From NCBI GenBank assembly GCA_046590855.1, contig JBKJTJ010000050.1:1-12226 (forward strand): DNA of 12,226 nt, read 5' to 3'. The stretch is from JACMOY01 sp046590855 (lineage in GTDB: Bacteria > Actinomycetota > Actinomycetes > Actinomycetales > Angustibacteraceae). Made by a program: the position numbers and the translations under genes. Under the pieces are notes generated by a model. It had not been told where the DNA came from. It saw nothing but the letters and a program-made list of their open reading frames with translations, and searched no databases. Shown here piece after piece: positions 1 to 5,673 of this stretch. How positions within the stretch are numbered: the first letter of the stretch is position 1; each line of letters starts with the position of its first letter.

Positions 1-1
1 C

Positions 2-577
2 TCCGGCATCCCCAACCACGCGTTCTACCTCGCGGCCACCGGCATCGGTGGCGACGCCGCGAGCGGCGCCGGCCAGGTCTGGTACGACGTGCTCACCGGC
101 GGGGCGCTGCCCCCGGACGCGGACTTCGCGACCTTCGCGGCACTGACGGTGCGGGCGGCCGAGGCGCGGTTCGGGGCCGGGTCGACGCAGGCCGGGTCGG
201 TGGCCGCCGCCTGGGCCGGGGTGGGTGTCGATGGTTCGGGGCCGGCCGGTGGCGCGTCGGGCGAGGCGACGGGCGGGTCGGCGCCGCCGTCCGGTGTCGT
301 GGGAGTGCGTCGCTCCGGCGGGCTGATGGGGCGCACGGTGCAGCGCGAGCTCGACGTCGACGCCATGCCCGCCGACCGGGCGCAGCAGTGGCGCTCGCTG
401 CTGTCCTCGGGGCTCCTGCAGTCGCTCACCGAGCCTGAGCCCTCACCGGACCGGTACGTCTACCAGGTGTGGTGCGCCGCGGTCGACCTCGACGTCACGG
501 CCGGCGAGCAGCAGCTGCCCGACGACGTCCGGTCCGTCCTCGACGCGACCCTGCGGGCCGACGGTGGCGAGTGGTGA
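2..577 (+). CDS. M4 (thermolysin-like) metallopeptidase, C-terminal part, fused to an emfourin-like inhibitor domain (5' partial)
   Basis: The frame is open from base 2 and ends at TGA 575-577; the true start lies off the left edge. The first residues read SGIPNHAFYLAA, then GQVWYDVLT, FATFAALTVRAAEARFG and AAAWAGVGV. This is the helical C-terminal domain of M4 peptidases. The segment SGIPN normally follows directly after the active-site His region (thermolysin His231), so the zinc-binding HExxH and that His are outside the window. A low-complexity Gly/Ser/Ala linker occupies about 230-295. The last ~93 residues (296-574) carry VVGVRRSGG, then DVDAMPADRA, a PSPDRYVYQV segment and LPDDVRSVLDATL, which resembles emfourin, a small protein inhibitor of M4 peptidases usually encoded as a separate protein next to the protease. 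Secretion is expected for the family but cannot be seen here. The M4 assignment is firm; the emfourin assignment is from remembered family pattern. The stop lies 3 bp from the convergent lepA stop. Confidence 0.85.
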   Translation, partial: SGIPNHAFYLAATGIGGDAASGAGQVWYDVLTGGALPPDADFATFAALTVRAAEARFGAGSTQAGSVAAAWAGVGVDGSGPAGGASGEATGGSAPPSGVVGVRRSGGLMGRTVQRELDVDAMPADRAQQWRSLLSSGLLQSLTEPEPSPDRYVYQVWCAAVDLDVTAGEQQLPDDVRSVLDATLRADGGEW

Positions 578-580
578 GGG

Positions 581-2434
581 CTACTTCTTGGGCTTGTCGC
601 CCGCCACCTCGTTGGACAGCGCAGCGATGAACGCCTCCTGGGGCACCTCGACCCGGCCGACCATCTTCATCCGCTTCTTGCCCTCCTTCTGCTTCTCGAG
701 CAGCTTGCGCTTGCGGGTGATGTCACCGCCGTAGCACTTGGCCAGCACGTCCTTGCGGATCGCGCTGATCGTCTCGCGGGCGATGACCCGCGAGCCGATG
801 GCCGCCTGGATCGGCACCTCGAACTGCTGGCGCGGGATCAGCTTGCGCAGCTTCTCGGCCATCATCACGCCGTAGGCGTACGCCTTGTCCTTGTGCACGA
901 TCGTGCTGAACGCGTCGACGCCCTCGCCCTGCAGCAGGATGTCGACCTTCACCAGGTCCGACACCTGGTCGCCGTCGGGCTCGTAGTCCAACGAGGCGTA
1001 CCCGCGGGTCTTGGACTTGAGGATGTCGAAGAAGTCGAAGACGATCTCGGCCAGCGGCAGGGTGTAGCGCAGCTCGACGCGGTCCTCGGACAGGTAGTCC
1101 ATGCCGCGCATGGTGCCGCGCCGGGTCTGGCACAGCTCCATGATCGCGCCGACGTAGTCGGTCGGCGCCAGGATCGTGGCCCGCACGACCGGCTCGCGCA
1201 CCTCGGTGACCTTGCCGGTGGGGTACTCGCTCGGGTTGGTCACGCGCAGCTGGCTGCCGTCATCCAGCGTCACGTCGTACACGGCGCTCGGCAGGGTCGA
1301 GATCAGGTCGAGGTCGAACTCGCGCTCGAGCCGCTCGCGGATGATCTCGAGGTGGAGCAGGCCGAGGAACCCGACCCGGAAGCCGAAGCCGAGCGCCGCG
1401 GACGTCTCGGGCTCGTAGACCAGGGCCGCGTCGTTGAGCTTGAGCCGGTCGAGGGCGTCGCGCAGGATCGGGTAGTCCGAGCCGTCGATGGGGTACAGGC
1501 CGGAGAACACCATCGGCTTGGGGTCGCTGTAGCCCTCGAGCGCCGTGGACGCCGGCTTGGCGGCGTTGGTGACGGTGTCACCGACCTTGGACTGGCGCAC
1601 GTCCTTCACGCCGGTGATCAGGTAGCCCACCTCGCCGACGCCCAGGCCCTTGGTGGGCTCGGGCTCGGGCGAGCTGACGCCGATCTCGAGCAGCTCGTGG
1701 TGAGCGCGGGTCGACATCATCACGATCTTCTCGCGAGGGTTCAGCTGCCCGTCGATGACGCGCACGTAGGTGACGACGCCCCGGTAGGTGTCGTAGACCG
1801 AGTCGAAGATCATGGCGCGCGCGGGCGCGTCGGCGTCACCGGTGGGCGGGGGCAGCAACGCCACGATCTGGTCGAGCAGCGGCTCGACCCCCACACCGGT
1901 CTTGCCCGACACCCGCATCACCTGCTCGGGCTCGCACCCGACCAGGTGGGCCAGCTCGGCGGCGTACTTCTCGGGCTGGGCCGCGGGCAGGTCGATCTTG
2001 TTCAGCACCGGGATGATCGACAGGTCGTTCTCCATCGCCAGGTACAGGTTCGCGAGGGTCTGCGCCTCGATCCCCTGGGCCGCGTCGACCAGCAGCACGG
2101 CGCCCTCGCAGGCAGCGAGCGAGCGCGACACCTCGTAGGTGAAGTCGACGTGCCCGGGGGTGTCGATCATGTTCAGCGCGTACGTCGTGCCCTCGGACTC
2201 CCACGGCATCCGCACGGCCTGGCTCTTGATGGTGATGCCGCGCTCGCGCTCGATGTCCATCCGGTCGAGGTACTGGGCGCGCATCTGCCGACCGTCCACG
2301 ACGCCGGTGATCTGCAGCATGCGGTCGGCCAGGGTCGACTTGCCGTGGTCGATGTGGGCGATGATGCAGAAGTTGCGGATCAGGTGCGGTGGGGTCGCGG
2401 ACGGCTGCAGGGCCGTGCGGGCCATCGGGCTCAC
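581..2434 (-). CDS. lepA: Elongation factor 4 (LepA), ribosome-associated GTPase
   Basis: LepA/EF4 is a translational GTPase that acts on the ribosome, linked to back-translocation or initiation and 30S biogenesis. The 617-residue product is full length. G motifs are in order: G1 AHIDHGKST (26-34), G2 region ERERGITI (62-69), G3 DTPGHVDF (91-98), G4 NKID (145-148) and G5 SGKTG (176-180). The C-terminus has the LepA-specific CYGGDITRKRKLLEKQKEGK stretch, which separates it from EF-G. GTG at 2434 is chosen over the ATG nine bases downstream because GAGG (2446-2449) lies 11 nt before the GTG but 20 nt before the ATG. The 92-bp gap to the divergent kinase gene must hold its promoter, but I see no convincing -35/-10 pair there. 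The hemW gene often found after lepA in actinobacteria is not the next gene here. Confidence 0.98.
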   Translation of the reverse strand: MSPMARTALQPSATPPHLIRNFCIIAHIDHGKSTLADRMLQITGVVDGRQMRAQYLDRMDIERERGITIKSQAVRMPWESEGTTYALNMIDTPGHVDFTYEVSRSLAACEGAVLLVDAAQGIEAQTLANLYLAMENDLSIIPVLNKIDLPAAQPEKYAAELAHLVGCEPEQVMRVSGKTGVGVEPLLDQIVALLPPPTGDADAPARAMIFDSVYDTYRGVVTYVRVIDGQLNPREKIVMMSTRAHHELLEIGVSSPEPEPTKGLGVGEVGYLITGVKDVRQSKVGDTVTNAAKPASTALEGYSDPKPMVFSGLYPIDGSDYPILRDALDRLKLNDAALVYEPETSAALGFGFRVGFLGLLHLEIIRERLEREFDLDLISTLPSAVYDVTLDDGSQLRVTNPSEYPTGKVTEVREPVVRATILAPTDYVGAIMELCQTRRGTMRGMDYLSEDRVELRYTLPLAEIVFDFFDILKSKTRGYASLDYEPDGDQVSDLVKVDILLQGEGVDAFSTIVHKDKAYAYGVMMAEKLRKLIPRQQFEVPIQAAIGSRVIARETISAIRKDVLAKCYGGDITRKRKLLEKQKEGKKRMKMVGRVEVPQEAFIAALSNEVAGDKPKK

Positions 2435-2445
2435 GGGGTCGGTTA

Positions 2446-2449
2446 CCTC
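2446..2449 (-). promoter_or_regulatory. lepA ribosome binding site (start-deciding)
   Basis: GAGG on the minus strand, 11 nt upstream of the GTG at 2434-2432. Its distance from the alternative ATG at 2425 is 20 nt, too far for normal use, so it supports the GTG start. Confidence 0.5.
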
Positions 2450-2515
2450 ACTGGCTCGGGATCGTCGCCCATCGTCCCACGTCGAAACCGCTGGGCCGGA
2501 CGGCGGCGCGCTGGC

Positions 2516-2519
2516 AGGG
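2516..2519 (+). promoter_or_regulatory. Ribosome binding site of the APH-fold kinase (start-deciding)
   Basis: AGGG with 7 nt before the GTG at 2527. It decides between this start and further-upstream in-frame candidates that would overlap lepA. Confidence 0.55.
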
Positions 2520-2526
2520 TGGCCCG

Positions 2527-3525
2527 GTGACCTCGCCGGTGCCCGACCTCGACTACACCGCGACCGTCCGCCGTCCGGACTGGGCCACGCTGCCGGACGC
2601 GGTGCGGGCAGCGGTCGCCGAGGCGGCCGGCTGCGCCGTGGTCCGCGCCGACCCGCCGCCAGGCAGTGGGTTCACCGGCTCGTTCGCGGCCATCGTCCAC
2701 CTGCGCGACGGTCGCCGGGCGTTCGCCAAGGCGGGCCGCGGCAGCGACGACAACCCGCACGTGCTGCGAGCGCTCACCCAGGAGGCCGGCGTGCTCGCCG
2801 CGCTGCCCCCCGGCACCCCCTCGCCGCGTCTGGTCGGAGCGAGACGGGTCGAGGACGGTCAGCACCCGTGGCAGGTCGTGGTGATCGAGGCGGTCGACGG
2901 CCGGCTGCCGCAGCCATGGACCGAGGGCGACGTCGACGCCGTGCACCGGGCCTGCTTGCAGGCGGCAGCGGCGCTGACTCCACCACCGGCCGGCCTCACC
3001 CTGTCGGCGCTGCCGGAGAACCTGCGGGACGATGCCCGCACCCTCGCCCTCTTCGACCGGCTGGACGACGGCAGCATGGCGCCCACCTGGGGTCAGCCGG
3101 CCTGGTTGGTCGAGCGCGCCGCCGAGCTGTCCCGGCTCGCGCAGGCTGCCCCCGACGCGGTCTCTGGTGACACCGCCTGCCACGGCGACCTGCGCGCCGA
3201 CAACGTACTGGTCCACCGCGGGCGGGCCGTCCTGGTGGACTGGAACTGGCTGGCGGTCGCGGCCGACTGGACCGACTTCGTCGCGGTGCTGCCGCTGGCG
3301 CGCGCCGACGGGGTCGACGCCGACGCCTGGGTTCGTCGCTCGCCCCTGTGTCGGGACGTCGCCCCCGATGCGGTCGACGCGTGGCTGGCCAACATCGCGG
3401 CGTACATGCTCGCGGCGGCCGACGACCCGGTCTGGGCGGGCGGTTCGCCGCTGGTTCGGGTGCACCAGCGGCGGTGGGCCCGGACGTTCCTGGACTGGAT
3501 CGCTGCCCGGCGCGGCTGGTCGTGA
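2527..3525 (+). CDS. Aminoglycoside phosphotransferase (APH)-fold small-molecule kinase, substrate unknown
   Basis: A 332-residue member of the APH/choline-kinase-like superfamily (protein-kinase-like fold, ATP-dependent phosphorylation of small molecules). Visible elements: a probable ATP-binding Lys68 in FAKAG after a Gly-rich GSGFTGSF loop, a candidate C-helix Glu86 in LTQEAGVL, the Brenner motif CHGDLRADN with Asp221 as catalytic base and Asn226, and the metal-binding Asp238 in VLVDWNW. All catalytic positions appear intact. The frame is open further upstream, but the GTG at 2527 is preferred: AGGG at 2516-2519 lies 7 nt before it, and the upstream residues look like untranslated GC-rich sequence overlapping the lepA 5' end. 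The family includes resistance enzymes but also many kinases of unknown substrate. Nothing here (no mobile element, no composition shift) argues for acquired drug resistance. It may be co-transcribed with the mazF-like gene 49 bp downstream. Confidence 0.85.
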   Translation: MTSPVPDLDYTATVRRPDWATLPDAVRAAVAEAAGCAVVRADPPPGSGFTGSFAAIVHLRDGRRAFAKAGRGSDDNPHVLRALTQEAGVLAALPPGTPSPRLVGARRVEDGQHPWQVVVIEAVDGRLPQPWTEGDVDAVHRACLQAAAALTPPPAGLTLSALPENLRDDARTLALFDRLDDGSMAPTWGQPAWLVERAAELSRLAQAAPDAVSGDTACHGDLRADNVLVHRGRAVLVDWNWLAVAADWTDFVAVLPLARADGVDADAWVRRSPLCRDVAPDAVDAWLANIAAYMLAAADDPVWAGGSPLVRVHQRRWARTFLDWIAARRGWS

Positions 3526-3562
3526 GCGGGGACGGACCCACGGCGAGCGCGGTACTGGTGGC

Positions 3563-3568
3563 TATGGT
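3563..3568 (+). promoter_or_regulatory. Candidate -10 element for leaderless transcription of the mazF-like gene
   Basis: TATGGT fits the actinobacterial TAnnnT -10 pattern and is followed by exactly 6 nt and then the ATG at 3575, so transcription would begin at or next to the start codon. No good Shine-Dalgarno sequence precedes this ATG, which agrees with a leaderless mRNA. A TG lies one base too far upstream for a canonical extended -10, and no clear -35 is visible. Confidence 0.45.
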
Positions 3569-3574
3569 CGGCGA

Positions 3575-4138
3575 ATGGCAGTGAACTGGAGCCGGATCGC
3601 CGGTGACGTCGTTCGCGCGGCGGTGCGTGCCGGCGTTCGCTCCCTCGCCGGCAGCCGGACGACCGACCGACCCCGCCGCAACGCCGGCCGGACGACGACG
3701 AAGGGCGCACGGGCCGACTCCTACCCCGGTGACTTCTCCGGCCGGAGCACGATCGAGTACTCCCCCCGCGAGGACGGCGAGCCCGACCCGGGCGAGGTCG
3801 TGTGGACCTGGGTGCCGTACGAGGAGGACCACTCCCGCGGCAAGGACCGGCCCGTGCTGGTGGTGGGACAGGACGGTGCGTGGCTGCTCGCGCTGATGCT
3901 GAGCAGCAAGGACCACTCCGGCCCCGGCACCGACGAGGCGGACGAGGCCCGGCACGGCCGGCGCTGGCTCGAGCTCGGGCCCGGCCCGTGGGACCGGCAG
4001 GGTCGCGCGAGCGGGGTGCGCACCGACCGGGTCGTGCGCGTCGACCCCGCGGCGGTGCGCCGCGAGGGGGCCCAGCTGGACCGCGCCCGCTTCGAGCGGG
4101 TCGCCGCCGCGCTGCGCACCGAGCTCGGCTGGACCTGA
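3575..4138 (+). CDS. MazF/PemK-like (type II toxin family) protein with basic N-terminal extension, no visible antitoxin
   Basis: The 187-residue product has a MazF/PemK-type core from about residue 73. It starts DPGEVVWTWVPYEEDHSRGK, continues KDRPVLVVG and LLALMLSSKDH, and ends GVRTDRVVRVDPAAV with a C-terminal helix DRARFERVAAALRTEL. Arg92 in KDRP matches the conserved family Arg; Ser110/Ser111 sit where well-studied MazF enzymes have a catalytic Thr. Known MazF proteins are sequence-specific ribosome-independent or ribosome-linked endoribonucleases. Residues 1-72 are an extra region: a probable amphipathic helix (WSRIAGDVVRAAVRAGVRSL) and then an Arg/Thr-rich, probably disordered stretch. 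No small antitoxin gene lies directly upstream or downstream; the neighbours are the APH-fold kinase and rpsT. The ATG at 3575 is chosen for its position after a -10 element and because coding signal begins there. The family call is good; toxin activity is unproven, as the family also has non-toxic or regulatory members. Confidence 0.75.
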   Translation: MAVNWSRIAGDVVRAAVRAGVRSLAGSRTTDRPRRNAGRTTTKGARADSYPGDFSGRSTIEYSPREDGEPDPGEVVWTWVPYEEDHSRGKDRPVLVVGQDGAWLLALMLSSKDHSGPGTDEADEARHGRRWLELGPGPWDRQGRASGVRTDRVVRVDPAAVRREGAQLDRARFERVAAALRTELGWT

Positions 4139-4157
4139 CGCGGCTGCAGGTCGGCCG

Positions 4158-4187
4158 TTCGTCGGTGCTCGCGCCCGCTGGTAACCT
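4158..4187 (+). promoter_or_regulatory. Candidate rpsT promoter
   Basis: TAACCT at 4182-4187 fits the TAnnnT -10 pattern. A weak -35-like TTCGTC (4158-4163) lies 18 bp upstream. Transcription would start near 4194, giving a leader of roughly 47 nt before the GTG. The -10 is moderately convincing and the -35 is poor. Confidence 0.4.
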
Positions 4188-4240
4188 TGGCCACAAGCGT
4201 GCCCGAACCATCCTCCAGACCAAGGCGAGAGTGCTCACCC

Positions 4241-4501
4241 GTGGCGAACATCAAGTCCCAGATCAAGCGCAACCTGACCAACGCCAAGCGCACCGAGCGC
4301 AACAAGGCCGTCAAGAGCGAGCTGCGCACCGTCGTGCGCGCTGTGCGCTCGGCGATCGCCGCCGGTGACGCCGCCGCCGCGACCACCGCCGTGCAGGTCG
4401 CGTCACGCAAGCTGGACAAGGCCGTCAGCAAGGGCGTCATCCACAAGAACCAGGCCGCGAACCGCAAGTCGGCGCTGGCCAAGCAGGCCGCCGCGCTCTG
4501 A
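4241..4501 (+). CDS. rpsT: 30S ribosomal protein S20
   Basis: S20 (bS20) is a primary 16S rRNA-binding protein of the small subunit. The 86-residue product matches the usual family length. It begins (V/M)ANIKSQIKRNLTNAKRTERN, the family signature, and ends with VIHKNQAANRKSALAKQ. It is Lys/Arg/Ala-rich and fully helical in character. GTG at 4241 is the start: it gives the canonical ANIKSQ N-terminus, and AAGGCGAG (4222-4229) lies about 11 nt upstream, while the open frame upstream of it is not S20-like. It lies on the plus strand between two minus-strand blocks, convergent with holA, and is followed by a strong hairpin. Probably its own transcription unit, as S20 usually is. Confidence 0.98.
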   Translation: MANIKSQIKRNLTNAKRTERNKAVKSELRTVVRAVRSAIAAGDAAAATTAVQVASRKLDKAVSKGVIHKNQAANRKSALAKQAAAL

Positions 4502-4533
4502 CGCGAGCCGCCCGAGCTCGACCCGATCCGCTG

Positions 4534-4567
4534 ACGGCGCCGGTCCCCCTCGGGGGGCTGGCGCCGT
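4534..4567. terminator. Strong hairpin between convergent rpsT and holA, probable bidirectional terminator
   Basis: The arms 4534-4548 and 4553-4567 pair over 15 bp (two G-T wobbles, the rest Watson-Crick) around the 4-nt loop CTCG. The arms begin ACGGCGCC and end GGCGCCGT. There is no T tract on either strand, as is common in GC-rich actinobacteria. It lies 32 bp past the rpsT stop and 82 bp past the holA stop, so it could end both transcripts. Confidence 0.7.
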
Positions 4568-4601
4568 TCGCGTCCCCCCGGTCCCGCACTTGCTGCACTA
4601 T

Positions 4602-4648
4602 CTGCCGCCCCGCCTTGGCGCGTCGCTGCAGGGTGGGGCGTGCGGCAG
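4602..4648 (-). terminator. Second hairpin immediately after holA
   Basis: CTGCC (4602-4606) pairs with GGCAG (4644-4648), and GCCCCGCC (4607-4614) pairs with GGTGGGGC (4632-4639) with one wobble. A small bulge lies between the two helices and the loop is 17 nt. It begins one base past the holA stop codon on the minus strand. No T tract follows. It could be a holA terminator or 3'-end stabiliser. Confidence 0.35.
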
Positions 4649-4649
4649 G

Positions 4650-5663
4650 TCAGGGGTGGGTGCGGCGGGCGGCGCCGATCGCGAGCACGGCCTTCTCGAC
4701 GGCGTAGACCGGGTCACCGGCGCGCTTGCGCGGGTCGGGCAGGCCGCCCTTGACGGCGAGGTCGGCGTCGGCGACGGCCCCGATCGCGACGGCCAGGCCC
4801 TCGCCGGTCCAGCCGCGCAGCTGCCGGCGCGCCTTGTCGACCTGCCAGGGGGCCATGCCCAGCTCACGCGCGGCGTCCGCGGCCCGGGCGTTGCCCGCGG
4901 CGGACACCTTGGCCAGCGACCGCAGTCCCATCGCCAGCACGGCGACGACCGGGACGGGGTCGACGCCGGACGACAGGGCGTGGCGCAGCAGGCCGAGCGC
5001 CTCGTCGGTCTGCCCGGCGATGGCAGCGTCGGCCACCTTGAACCCGGTCGCCTCGACCCGCCCGCCGTAGTAGCGCTCGACCACGTCGGTGTCGACGGGT
5101 GGGGCGTCAGCGGGCTTGCCCTGCGGTGGCAGGGTGTCGGCCATCAGCTGGGAGCAGGCGCTCGCCAGCTCGCGCAGGTCCTGGCCGACGGCCTCCACCA
5201 GGGCCCGCACCGCGTCGGGTGTCACCTGACGCCGGGCCGCACGGAACTCGCGGACGACGAAGTCGGTCTTCTCGGCCTCGGTCTTGACCTGGGGGCAGGC
5301 GTGCAGCACCGCGCCGGCGGCCTTCGCGGCGTCCAGCAGTCCCTTGCCCCGGGTGCCGGTGCGGTGCCGCAGGACGAGCACGACGTCCGGTTCGGGCGCC
5401 GCGACCAGGGCGCGCGCGTCGGCGATCAGGTCGTCGGACGCCTCCTCGAGCCCACGGATCACCACCAGCTTCGCCTCACCGAACAGCGAGGGGCTGGTGT
5501 GCACGGCGAGGTCACCGCGCTCGTACGCGTCGGCACGCACGTCGACCACCTGGACGCCGGGGTCGGCGCGCCGGGCGGCGGCCTGCACCGAGCTGACCGC
5601 GCGCTCGGCGAGCAGGTCCTCGGGGCCGGTCACCAGGTGCAGGCAGTCCGGCGCGGTGCTCAC
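4650..5663 (-). CDS. holA: DNA polymerase III subunit delta (clamp loader)
   Basis: HolA/delta opens the beta sliding clamp as part of the clamp-loader complex during replication. The 337-residue product has the usual delta length. Its N-terminus LHLVTGPEDLLAERAV matches the degenerate Walker-A region of delta (no functional P-loop, as expected for this subunit). VVDVRADAYE and LVVIRGLEEA follow, and the C-terminal helical collar domain has the pattern WQVDKARRQLRGWTGEGLAV and DPVYAVEKAVLAI. The frame is open to 5885 but that part overlaps comEC and reads as shadow sequence. The GTG at 5663 gives the family N-terminus and lies 10 bp after the comEC stop. A GAGGGG overlapping the end of comEC lies 13 nt upstream, a rather long spacing, so translational coupling to comEC is likely. 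The delta family diverges fast, but gene position between comEC and rpsT is the usual one in this phylum. Confidence 0.95.
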   Translation of the reverse strand: MSTAPDCLHLVTGPEDLLAERAVSSVQAAARRADPGVQVVDVRADAYERGDLAVHTSPSLFGEAKLVVIRGLEEASDDLIADARALVAAPEPDVVLVLRHRTGTRGKGLLDAAKAAGAVLHACPQVKTEAEKTDFVVREFRAARRQVTPDAVRALVEAVGQDLRELASACSQLMADTLPPQGKPADAPPVDTDVVERYYGGRVEATGFKVADAAIAGQTDEALGLLRHALSSGVDPVPVVAVLAMGLRSLAKVSAAGNARAADAARELGMAPWQVDKARRQLRGWTGEGLAVAIGAVADADLAVKGGLPDPRKRAGDPVYAVEKAVLAIGAARRTHP

Positions 5664-5673
5664 GGCGTCGACG

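Noticed and set aside
2435..2526. Divergent promoters between lepA and the kinase gene
   Set aside because: Promoters probably exist here, but I could not find a -10/-35 pair with acceptable spacing on either strand, so none is annotated.
893..2530. A 545-codon open frame antisense to lepA
   Set aside because: Its product is rich in Asp, Val, His, Arg and Gln with no domain pattern. It is the mirror of lepA codons in GC-rich DNA, and lepA is unmistakable on the other strand.
3348..3584. A 78-codon frame ending over the mazF-like start, considered as a missing antitoxin
   Set aside because: It lies almost wholly inside the kinase gene in another frame, is Arg/Gly/Pro-rich, and has no antitoxin-like DNA-binding or helix pattern.
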